Of a stretch of 64,000 bases of DNA, positions 26,618 through 34,501 are shown one piece after another; within the stretch, counting starts at the first letter, position 1, and each line of letters begins with the position of its first letter. The notes beneath the pieces were generated by a model. It had not been told where the DNA came from, searched no databases, and saw only the letters and a program-made list of their open reading frames with translations. The stretch is from Jatrophihabitans_A lederbergiae (GTDB lineage: Bacteria > Actinomycetota > Actinomycetes > Mycobacteriales > Jatrophihabitantaceae). Both the position numbers and the translations under genes were made by a program. Where the stretch lies: NCBI RefSeq assembly GCF_031845305.1, contig NZ_JAVREH010000021.1:1-64000 (forward strand), in the 5' to 3' direction.

Positions 26618-27553
26618 CTAGTTGACATCACAAGACAGCCTTTGCAGCGCGTGCCGGGATGCCGGAACGCGTCCTTCGAGTAACGTGCCGACCCATCGCG
26701 GCTCCGTCTCGGAGTGCCAGACGTCGGTCGCACTGAGCTGCACCGTCGCGGTACCGGAGGCGAGGAACACCGCCCCGCCGAGCGCCGACACCTGCTCGAT
26801 GGTGTTGGGCAGGCCGCAACCGCGGGTCGCGTCCTCGTCCTTGAGCCGGCTCTCACCAGAGATCGCCAGGCCCAGCGCGGACCTGTCGTCGTACGCCCCG
26901 CGGCCGACAAGGGTGCCCAGCAGTCCGACCCCGCAGTCCGCCACGGCGAAACGCAACTGCTCGAGCTGCCCGATCGCCTGAGCGGCCATGAACCCGGTCG
27001 CCTGCGCGTGGTCACACACGTTGGCGCCGATCTCGGCAAGCCCGTTGTGCAGTGCCGCGGCGGACCGCGCGTCGAGCGGGTACACCCGGTCATGCACCAG
27101 CCCGGCCATCCGCTCGGCGTCGGAGCGGCACGTCAGCTCGGTGATTTCAAGCAGGCTGTCGTGCCGGTCGCGCTCCCGGGTCTTCGGAAGCTCGTGCGAG
27201 CCACCGAACTTGTCGATGATGGTTCCCAGCCGCATCCGCGCGGCATAGCTGGCCAACTGCCCCGACGGCCCCAGCAATCGAAACGGAACGCTCGCCCGAT
27301 GGGACGCGTGCGCCATCGCTGCCACTCCGACGAGATGCAACGGGTCGATCCAGGACACGTCGCGCAGGTCCACCACCCGAACACCGCGCACCCAGCGAGA
27401 AGCGAGCGCCTCGAGCTGGCTCGGACCAGCGGATGAGTCAGTGACCACCGGGCGTCCAGCTCCCTTCGACGTTGGAGTGCCCAGCCTAAGGTCGGCCACC
27501 GACAGTTTCGACAGACCGCGACTGCTTCCGTCCACATCTGACGCTGTGCTCAC
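26618..27553 (-). CDS. STAS-like/HATPase fusion protein, partner-switch-type ATP-binding regulator
   Basis: A 311 aa protein. The N-terminal part (about 35-125) looks like a STAS-like fold (VVDLRDVSWIDPLHLVGVAA). The C-terminal part (about 165-290) is a GHKL ATPase: an N-box-like GLAEIGANVCDHAQATGFMA, the D-box VADCGVGL and the G-box RGCGLPNTIEQVSALGG. No dimerisation/phosphoacceptor domain is visible, so it is not a classical sensor kinase; anti-sigma-type kinases are closer. It precedes the small STAS-like gene by 54 bp, forming a kinase/antagonist-like pair. The GTG start at 27553 lies 99 bp from the divergent GAF-ANTAR gene. Confidence 0.75.
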   Translation of the reverse strand: MSTASDVDGSSRGLSKLSVADLRLGTPTSKGAGRPVVTDSSAGPSQLEALASRWVRGVRVVDLRDVSWIDPLHLVGVAAMAHASHRASVPFRLLGPSGQLASYAARMRLGTIIDKFGGSHELPKTRERDRHDSLLEITELTCRSDAERMAGLVHDRVYPLDARSAAALHNGLAEIGANVCDHAQATGFMAAQAIGQLEQLRFAVADCGVGLLGTLVGRGAYDDRSALGLAISGESRLKDEDATRGCGLPNTIEQVSALGGAVFLASGTATVQLSATDVWHSETEPRWVGTLLEGRVPASRHALQRLSCDVN

Positions 27554-27652
27554 GGTCGGCTGAGTATCGTTACGACGGGTTCTAACGGGTCAGCCCGCCG
27601 TGGCTCATATGCGGCATCGCAGCACACGCCGCTGACCCAATCAGGAGAACCC

Positions 27653-28429
27653 ATGAGTGTCACTCCGATCCTTCTCGACAACCGCGAGCCGACCATGCAG
27701 CTCGAGGACTCCTCACTTTCCGCCGTCCTGCATGTGCTCGGCGCCGTCGAATCGTCGGCAGATCCCAAGACGGTGTTCCTCAGCGTGGCCCGCGCTGCCG
27801 TCCCCGTGGTGTGCGACTCAGTCACCGTGATGCTCGAAGCCGACCGGGAGCAGCGCCTGCACTTCAGTCATCCGGCCGGGGCAACTGAGCCCGCTCCGGT
27901 CGGCAGCACCCTCGCCGACGGCCTCGGGCGCCATCACCTCACCGGAGACAGTGTGATCACCCCCATCGAGAACCCAGGGGCCGGAGACCAGAAGAGCTAT
28001 CGTGGCGCATTGATCATGACATACCAGGGGTACCGGCCCTCGTCCGCTCAGGCGCTGATCGGGCACTTGCTCGTGACGCAGGCGAACTCGATCGTGCAGC
28101 GTGAGCGGCTCGCCGACAAGGCGGCACACCTCGAACGGGCGCTGGCCAGTAACCGCGAGATCGGCTCGGCAATGGGCATCCTGATGATCAACCACAAGAT
28201 CACCGGCGACCAGGCCTTCGACCTGCTCCGCCGCACCAGCCAGCACGGGCACCGCAAGCTCAGCGCCGTCGCGTACGAGGTGGTCCAGATGGGCATGCTC
28301 GAATTACCCGCGGACGTCTCAGCGTCGGACACCGCGCCGGCCCCCACGCCATCGCGTCGAGCGCGGACTGCCGGCTCCGCGGCTCGTCAGTCGCCGAGGC
28401 CTGGAGCACGGCCAGCGTTACCTACCTGA
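27653..28429 (+). CDS. GAF-ANTAR antiterminator-type regulator
   Basis: A 258 aa protein with a GAF-like sensor (about 20-145) and an ANTAR RNA-binding domain (about 150-215): LERALASNREIGSAMGILMI, QAFDLLRRTSQHGHRKLSAV. ANTAR domains bind paired stem-loops in nascent RNA and cause antitermination. The tail after residue 220 is Ala/Pro/Arg-rich and disordered. AGGAGA lies 7 nt before the ATG. It is one of three GAF-ANTAR proteins in the window, and its target RNAs are unknown. Confidence 0.85.
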   Translation: MSVTPILLDNREPTMQLEDSSLSAVLHVLGAVESSADPKTVFLSVARAAVPVVCDSVTVMLEADREQRLHFSHPAGATEPAPVGSTLADGLGRHHLTGDSVITPIENPGAGDQKSYRGALIMTYQGYRPSSAQALIGHLLVTQANSIVQRERLADKAAHLERALASNREIGSAMGILMINHKITGDQAFDLLRRTSQHGHRKLSAVAYEVVQMGMLELPADVSASDTAPAPTPSRRARTAGSAARQSPRPGARPALPT

Positions 28430-28736
28430 TCTTGACAGTGTTCCGGTAACCCACTGAGCAGGGTTCGCCCCGCTCCAGAAGGTGTTCGTTGAGGGCCTGC
28501 GCGATCACATTGTGCTGGTGCAGGTCCGGAACGAGCACTCCGAGCACGTACGCCTCCGTCTCCAGCCGGCCTGCCACCCCGCCGACCGAGATTTGGCACA
28601 ACCACAGCTCCTCATGCGACAGCCCTGACGCGGCGAGGCCGTCGGCAAGGCTCAGGTCGGGCGTACTCGGGTACATCAGTTCGCTCCTACGCGGGCCAGC
28701 TGTCGCAAACAGCTCCGAAGACACCAGCGCGCCCAT
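28422..28736 (-). CDS. conserved hypothetical actinobacterial protein
   Basis: A 104 aa protein with the core DLSLADGLAASGLSHEELWL and VLVPDLHQHNVIAQALNEHL. I recall similar short proteins from actinobacteria, all of unknown function. No membrane or catalytic motif is visible. The ATG at 28736 is used; the internal ATG at 28676 (MYPSTPDLSL) is a possible alternative. Its 3' end overlaps the convergent ANTAR gene by 8 nt. Confidence 0.65.
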   Translation of the reverse strand: MGALVSSELFATAGPRRSELMYPSTPDLSLADGLAASGLSHEELWLCQISVGGVAGRLETEAYVLGVLVPDLHQHNVIAQALNEHLLERGEPCSVGYRNTVKIR

Positions 28737-28793
28737 GGAGTGGACCCCGGCTATTACCTGAATATGGCACGGCGCAGGTGAGCCCGGGATAAG

Positions 28794-29546
28794 TTAGCGG
28801 CCGGGCAGGTGTCCGGTTCTGGTCAGATCGTCGGCGATGTCATTCAGCTTGCGGTTGGTGTCCTGGCTGGCCCGCACCAGCAGCCGGAACGCCAGCGCCG
28901 GCGGCAACTTGAACCGCTCCATCAGGATTCCCTGGGCCTGCCCGATCGTCTCGCGCGTCCGCACTGCCGCTCGCAGGTCGTGCCGGGCCTGCTCACTGGA
29001 CATCGCCACCGCCGCGTGGGCCGCGAAAAGCAGCGCGACGTGCTCGGACTCGTCGTCGAAGGCATTCGGCTTCTCGCTGGTGAGGTTCAACGCCCCGAGG
29101 CCATCGCCGCTGACGAACAGCTGCACCGCCAACATGCTTCCGACGCCGAGCTCGCGCGCCCGCGTCACGAAATCCGGCCAGCGGGTCTCGACCGTCAGAT
29201 CCGACAGCCGGACGGTCTCCTGCTGGTAGAGGCTGTCCAGACAGGGGCCCTCGCCGCTGTCGTACTGCGCATGGTCGATCGCGCGCGGCAGCTCGTCCGT
29301 CGCGGCCAGCGTCCGCACCTCGCGCCCGCGCCGGATCTGGGAGATGCTGGCGTGCTGGGCTCCGGGCACGGTGTCGACGGCCGCCTCGACGATGCCCTTG
29401 AGCGTCTCTTCGACGCCCGCTTCGTGCTCCAACAATCTTGCCAGCTCGCTCAACCGGTCGGCGAGCTCGTCCTGCCCGACCGCGCTGCCGCCATTTTCCG
29501 CGGACGGTCGGCCCCGGCCGTCCAGGGGACTCTGTTCCACGCTCAT
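28794..29546 (-). CDS. GAF-ANTAR regulator
   Basis: A 250 aa protein. GAF domain about 25-180 (VPGAQHASISQIRRGREVRT, YDSGEGPCLDSLYQQ, GVGSMLAVQLFVSGDGLGAL) and ANTAR about 185-245 (TIGQAQGILMERFKLPPALA, ASQDTNRKLNDIADDL). The GAF type is the common actinobacterial version seen in stress and light/redox-responsive antiterminators. The ATG at 29546 has GGGGAGG just upstream and is preferred over an ATG 13 codons earlier. Confidence 0.88.
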   Translation of the reverse strand: MSVEQSPLDGRGRPSAENGGSAVGQDELADRLSELARLLEHEAGVEETLKGIVEAAVDTVPGAQHASISQIRRGREVRTLAATDELPRAIDHAQYDSGEGPCLDSLYQQETVRLSDLTVETRWPDFVTRARELGVGSMLAVQLFVSGDGLGALNLTSEKPNAFDDESEHVALLFAAHAAVAMSSEQARHDLRAAVRTRETIGQAQGILMERFKLPPALAFRLLVRASQDTNRKLNDIADDLTRTGHLPGR

Positions 29547-29673
29547 AGGCCTCCCCTCATCGAGGATGGGCCGGGCAAGAATCAACCTGGCGCACCGCGC
29601 CGCATTCCCGCGACGACCTCAGTGTGCCCTATCTGAAGCGATTAAGCGCTTACGGTACGTCGCTGTACCGCGC

Positions 29674-31308
29674 TCACCCCTCGCTGACCACCCCACCGGC
29701 CATCGACAGCTGCCGGCTGGTACGTACGGCCGCCAGCATCTGCCGATCGTGGGTCACGAGCAGCACGGTGCCGGTAAAGCAATCCAGCGCCGATTCCAGC
29801 TGCTCGATCGCCGGCAGGTCCAGATGGTTGGTCGGCTCATCCAGGACCAGCAGGTTGACGCCTCGAGCCTGCAGCAGCGCCAGCGCGGCCCGGGTGCGCT
29901 CCCCCGGCGAGAGGGTGTCGGCCGGCCGCCGCACGTGCTCCGAGCGCAGTCCGAACTTCGCCAGCAGGGTGCGCACCGACGCGTCGTCGAGCTCGGGAAG
30001 ATGCTCTCCCACAGCCCGGGCCAGCGTGGCGTCGGAGTCGAAGAGGCTGCGCGCCTGGTCGACCTCACCGACCACGACTCCCGCGCCCAGGGTGGCCGTC
30101 CCCTCGTCCGGGCTGAGCCGGCCGAGCAGTAGGCCAGCAGGGTGCTCTTGCCCGATCCGTTCGGGCCGGTGATGGCGATCCGGTCCGCCCGGTCGACCCG
30201 CAGGTTCACCGGTCCCAGGACGAAGTCGCCGCGTCGCACGACCGCCCCGTTCGCCACGGCCACCACCGCCCCCGACCGCGGCGCCTGCGCGATCTCCATC
30301 CGTAGCTGCCACTCCTTGCGCGGCTCGGCGACCTCCTCCAGGCGCTCGAGAAGCCGCTGGGTCTGGCGCGCCTTCGCGGCCTGCTTCTCGGTCGACTCGC
30401 TGCGGAACTTGCGACCGATCTTGTCGTTGTCGGTCGCCTTGCGGCGGGCGTTGGCGACCCCCTTGTCCATCCAGGAACGCTGAGTGTGCGCCCGCTGCAC
30501 CAGGGACTCCCTGCGGTCGGCGTACTCCTCGTAGTTCTCGCGCTCGTGCCGGCGTTCGATCTCGCGCTCCTCCAGATACGCCGCATAGCCACCGGAGACG
30601 TGCCTGGTGGCGTGCTGGGCAAGGTCGAGTTCGAGCACGCTCGTCACGGTTCGGGCGAGGAACTCCCGGTCGTGGCTGACCAGCACCGCGCCGACCCGCA
30701 GGCCGGTCACGAAGCGCTCCAGCCGGTCCAGCCCGGCGAGGTCCAGGTCGTTCGTGGGCTCGTCGAGCAGCACCGCGTCGAAGCGGCTGAGCAGCAGCGC
30801 CACCAGCCCGGCACGGGCCGCCTGGCCGCCGGACAGTGCGGCCATCGGAGCAGCGAGATCGACGCCCAGGCCGACGTCGGCGACCACCGCGGGAGCCCGG
30901 TCGTCGAGATCCGCGCCGCCCAGGCCGAGCCACCGCTCGAAGGCCGCGCTGTAGTCCTCGCCAGCGCCGGGCGCCCGCCGCCAGCACGAGCGCCGCCGCG
31001 TCCATCCGGGCCCGGGCCTGCCGCACCCCGGTGCGACGGCCGATAAAATCGGACACGCTCTCGCCCTGCCGGGCGCCGCGCTCCTGGGCAAGGTAGCCGA
31101 CGACCGCGGCGGGCGGGTTCAGGATCACGGTTCCGGCGTCCGGTAGGAGAAGGCCGCCCAGGATCCGCAGCAGGGTGGATTTGCCCGCGCCGTTGACACC
31201 GACGAGGCCCACGACGTCCCCGGGCGCGACCACCAGGTCGACATCGCTGAAGAGGACCCGGTCTCCCGATGAGGCCGCCAGACCGGCAGCTACCAGGGTT
31301 GCGCTCAC
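29674..31308 (-). pseudogene. ABC-F family ATPase with two compensating frameshifts
   Basis: A soluble protein with two ABC domains, of the kind that acts on the ribosome. The first domain begins VSATLVAAGLAASSGDRVLF with Walker A GVNGAGKSTLL. After AALVLAA the frame changes at about 30974-30976 (one extra base), continuing as APGAGEDYSAAFERWLGLGG, LSGGQAARAGL, VLLDEPTNDLDL, and the basic linker EEREIERRHERENYEEYAD. At the second Walker A (GPNGSGKSTLLA) a base is missing at about 30132-30135, returning to the first frame for LLLGRLSPDEG, LSPGERTRAALAL and LVLDEPTNHLDLPA. Correcting both gives about 544 aa with all motifs intact. Compensating one-base changes in otherwise perfect motifs look more like sequence errors than decay. 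Confidence 0.82.
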
Positions 31309-31436
31309 GGCCTGCAGGGTACCCGCCACGCCGCGCCGCGCCGGTGTCCGCGAGTCGGTGTGGATTATCGACCTTGTGCACCCGTATGCTCGCCTTCTCG
31401 GCGGCGCTGCTGCCGAGGCCGAGGGGAGCGTCACGG

Positions 31437-32147
31437 GTGGAAACAGCCGCTTTGCTGAGTTTGCACTTCGACCCGCAAGGCGACCTGCTCGCAGCGGCCC
31501 GGAACTGTGAGGCCGAGGTCTTTCTGGGCGCGTACGGCAATACCCGGCAGCAGCTCGAGGACGAGTACGGGCCCTACGAGGACGCCTCCGTCTTCATCGC
31601 CGTGGCCCATGCCGGTGGCGACGTGCTCGGCACCTGCCGGTTGATCCGGCCGACCGGCGCGGGACTGAAGACGATGCACGACGTGGCGCGAGAGCCGTGG
31701 TCCGTCGATGCCGCCCGCGCCGCCCGCGCCGCCCGGCTGGACCTGACCCGGACCTGGGACGTGGCCACGCTCGGTCGCCGACGCGGCCTGAAGGGCCCCG
31801 GCAAGCTGGCGGGCGCGGCACTGTTCCACGGCCTGGTGCAGGCCATCCGGGCCAACGACATCCGCTCGACCGTGATGATCATCGACCAGCGGGTCCGCGT
31901 CCTACTCGCGGCGGCGGGCATGACCGGGCAGCCACTGCCGGGCACCAGCCCCGCGCCCTATCTCGGCTCGACCGCGAGCACCCCGGTGTACCGGCACTGC
32001 GCCGAGGCCTTCGACCAGCAGCGGCTGGCCAACCCGGACGCGCACCGGCTGTTCAACGACGGCATCGGGCTCGACGGCATCACCGTTCCGCCACTGCGGG
32101 ATTTCGTGTTCCGCCAACCACAGCCGGCACTGGCCACCGCGTCCTGA
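31437..32147 (+). CDS. GNAT-like/autoinducer-synthase-like acyltransferase fold protein
   Basis: A 236 aa protein whose centre, VFIAVAHAGGDVLGTCRLIR, followed by DVAREPWSV and LTRTWDVATL, resembles the acyl-homoserine-lactone-synthase/N-acyl amino acid synthase branch of the GNAT fold (a beta strand with conserved cTcRLi, then a Trp-Asp segment). The partner acyl donor and acceptor cannot be inferred. The GTG at 31437 has GGGGAG about 9 nt upstream. It is divergent from the ABC-F gene, with only 128 bp between the two starts. The family call is moderate; it could be an uncharacterised GNAT. Confidence 0.6.
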   Translation: METAALLSLHFDPQGDLLAAARNCEAEVFLGAYGNTRQQLEDEYGPYEDASVFIAVAHAGGDVLGTCRLIRPTGAGLKTMHDVAREPWSVDAARAARAARLDLTRTWDVATLGRRRGLKGPGKLAGAALFHGLVQAIRANDIRSTVMIIDQRVRVLLAAAGMTGQPLPGTSPAPYLGSTASTPVYRHCAEAFDQQRLANPDAHRLFNDGIGLDGITVPPLRDFVFRQPQPALATAS

Positions 32148-32203
32148 CGGGCAGCCGACCGGCTCAGCTGTTTTCCGAAAGCCTCAGCCCTTTTCCGAAG
32201 CGC

Positions 32204-34498
32204 TCACTGATCCGCGCTGCCGTCGGCCCGCATCGAGGCCATGCCGTCGTCAGCCAGCCGCGACCACTCCCGCACCCAGCCCTCGACCTCGCCGGCGGGC
32301 ATCGGCCGGGCCACGTGGTAACCCTGCAGGACGTCGACGCCCATGGCGATCAGGTCGGCCGCGGTGGCGGCGTTCTCGACGCCCTCGGCCACCGTCCGCA
32401 GGCCCAGCGCGTGCGCCATCTGGAAGGTCGAGGCCACGATCATGCGGCTGCGGCTGTCGGTGCGCATGGTGGAGATGAAGGACCGGTCCATCTTCAGCTC
32501 CTGCACCGGCAGGTCGCGCAGGTAGGACAGTGACGAGAACCCGGTTCCGTAGTCATCGATGGCGATCTGCACCTTGTGGTTGCGGATGCCGCGCAGGATC
32601 GTCCGCGCGCGCTCGGGCTCGGCGATGAACGAGTCCTCGGTCACCTCGATGACCAGGCTGTCGGGAGGCAGCTCCGCTTCGGCGATGGCCTCGAACAGCC
32701 GGGGCAGAAAGGCTCCACTGAGCAGCTCCGGCGGCGCGCAGTTCAGTGACACCCGCGGGTCCAGCCCCTTGTCGCGCCACCGGCGCAGATCGGCCACCAC
32801 CATCCGGCCGACCGCGTCGGAGAGCTGCAGCATCAGCCCGTCCCGGCGCGCGGCCGGCAGGAAGGCGATCGGCGAGAGCAGTCCCTGCTGCGGGTGCTGC
32901 CACCGGACCAACGCCTCCAGGCCGCATACCCGCTGGGTCGCCGCGTCGATCTGCGGCTGGTAATACACGACGAGCTGACCGTCCGGAATGGCCCGCCGCA
33001 GGTCCTCGGCGAGCTGCAGCTTGTGCCGGGAGAAGTCGTCACTGTGCGCGTCGTAGATCACCGCACCCGAACGGGTGGACTTGGCCTGGTACATCGCCAC
33101 GTCCGCGCGGCGCAGCAGCTCGACGCTGGCCACGTCGCTCCCGGTCCGGACGGTCACGCCGATGGACGCGCTGGTGCTGAGCTCGATGCCATCGACCAGC
33201 GTCGGCTCCAGCAACACGTCCCGGATGGTCTGGGCCATCTCGAGCAGCTCGATCACGTCGTCGTCGGGAACCACGATCGCGTACTCGTCGCCGCCCAGCC
33301 GGCCGATCAGCACCGAACTAGGCAGCGCCTCGCGCATCCGGTGCGCGGCGAGCTGCAGAACCGAGTCGCCGGCCGCGTGCCCGAGGGTGTCGTTGACCTC
33401 TTTGAACCCGTCGAGGTCGAGCAGCATGAGCGCCAGCGGCCCGTCGGTGGCCAGCGCTCCCTCGAGTTCGGCGATGACCGAGCGCCGGTTGGGCAGCAGC
33501 GTCAGGTCGTCCGTGCGCGAGAGGGCGAATGCCTCGGCCGCGCCGTTGGCCTCGCGCAGTGCCAGCACCAGCCGACCGCCCGCGGCGAGCAGCGTGACCA
33601 CAGCCGGAACGGTCAGGTACGGACCGAGCCCGCTCTGCGGCCGGAACGCCAGCACGGCGATCGCGGCGGCGGCGGCCACCACCATCAGGCCGGGGCCGGC
33701 CCGGCGTGGCAGCGCCTTGTGGACGTGGGTCCGGCTGGAGCACGCGGTCTCGACGACGAGTGCGAAGCCGGCGGCCCACAGCAGACCGTCCAGCACGCCG
33801 AAGCCGTACGTTCCCGCCGACACGTGCACCACGAAGCTGAGGTCGGCGACGGCGAACAGCAGCAGTCCCAGGCACAGCATGACGGCCTGCGAGATTCCCC
33901 AGCGAATCCGCAGCACGACCTGCGCCACCACCAGCAGGGCCAGGGCGACGTCGATCATCGGGTAGAGCAGCGCGAGCAACGAGGGCACGCCGTCGCTGCC
34001 GAGCACGCCGGCGACCGGGGTCATCAGGGTGCTGCCCGCCAGGCAGGCGGTGCCTCCGCACACCACGATCGCCTCCAGCCAGGCGTCCAGAGCGGTGTTC
34101 ATGCGGTGCGCCGTGTCCAGCACCAGGTAGCCGGCCAGTGCGAGGTACGAGGCGAGGAAGAGCCACTCGCCCGGCGCGGGAAAATGCGTCACGTCCGGGC
34201 GGAAGCTGGCGTTGAGCACCGTCGACCCGGCGCCCCACAGCAGCAGCGCCGCGAACAGCACCAGCAGCGAGCGGCGGCGTCTCAGGCCGGCCACGGCGGC
34301 CACGGCGACCCGGAGCAGCAGCAGCACGAAGAACACCGCCAACGTCACGACGTGGACGGTCTGGACGCCGGTGCCCGAGCCGGAAACCCCGAGGACGTTT
34401 ATCAGGAAGCCCGCGGCGATCACCACCCACACCGCGACGCCCAGCAACCGGACGCTCCGCAGCGCCACCGCGGTGCGCGCCGACGATCTGTTCGACAT
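32204..34498 (-). CDS. membrane GGDEF-EAL protein (cyclic-di-GMP cyclase/phosphodiesterase)
   Basis: A 764 aa protein. The N-terminal ~320 residues hold about nine to ten hydrophobic helices (a MASE-like sensor of unassigned type). GGDEF follows (about 325-485, GRLGGDEYAIVVP) and then EAL (about 500-750: CGLEALVRWQHP, VIEVTEDSFIAE, DDYGTGFSSLSYL, KMDRSFI). The cyclase signature is GGDEY, still compatible with activity; no RxxD inhibitory site is present. The ATG lies only 3 bp after the stop of the next GGDEF-EAL gene, so the two are almost certainly one operon. Confidence 0.92.
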   Translation of the reverse strand: MSNRSSARTAVALRSVRLLGVAVWVVIAAGFLINVLGVSGSGTGVQTVHVVTLAVFFVLLLLRVAVAAVAGLRRRRSLLVLFAALLLWGAGSTVLNASFRPDVTHFPAPGEWLFLASYLALAGYLVLDTAHRMNTALDAWLEAIVVCGGTACLAGSTLMTPVAGVLGSDGVPSLLALLYPMIDVALALLVVAQVVLRIRWGISQAVMLCLGLLLFAVADLSFVVHVSAGTYGFGVLDGLLWAAGFALVVETACSSRTHVHKALPRRAGPGLMVVAAAAAIAVLAFRPQSGLGPYLTVPAVVTLLAAGGRLVLALREANGAAEAFALSRTDDLTLLPNRRSVIAELEGALATDGPLALMLLDLDGFKEVNDTLGHAAGDSVLQLAAHRMREALPSSVLIGRLGGDEYAIVVPDDDVIELLEMAQTIRDVLLEPTLVDGIELSTSASIGVTVRTGSDVASVELLRRADVAMYQAKSTRSGAVIYDAHSDDFSRHKLQLAEDLRRAIPDGQLVVYYQPQIDAATQRVCGLEALVRWQHPQQGLLSPIAFLPAARRDGLMLQLSDAVGRMVVADLRRWRDKGLDPRVSLNCAPPELLSGAFLPRLFEAIAEAELPPDSLVIEVTEDSFIAEPERARTILRGIRNHKVQIAIDDYGTGFSSLSYLRDLPVQELKMDRSFISTMRTDSRSRMIVASTFQMAHALGLRTVAEGVENAATAADLIAMGVDVLQGYHVARPMPAGEVEGWVREWSRLADDGMASMRADGSADQ

Positions 34499-34501
34499 GG
34501 T

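Noticed and set aside
26261..29546. Anti-phage defence island around the STAS/ATPase pair and ANTAR genes
   Set aside because: No nuclease, toxin, helicase or known defence domain is present; regulatory roles explain the genes better.
29674..31308. Programmed frameshifting in the ABC-F gene
   Set aside because: Two opposite one-base changes far apart inside conserved motifs, with no slippery heptamer plus structure, fit indel errors far better.
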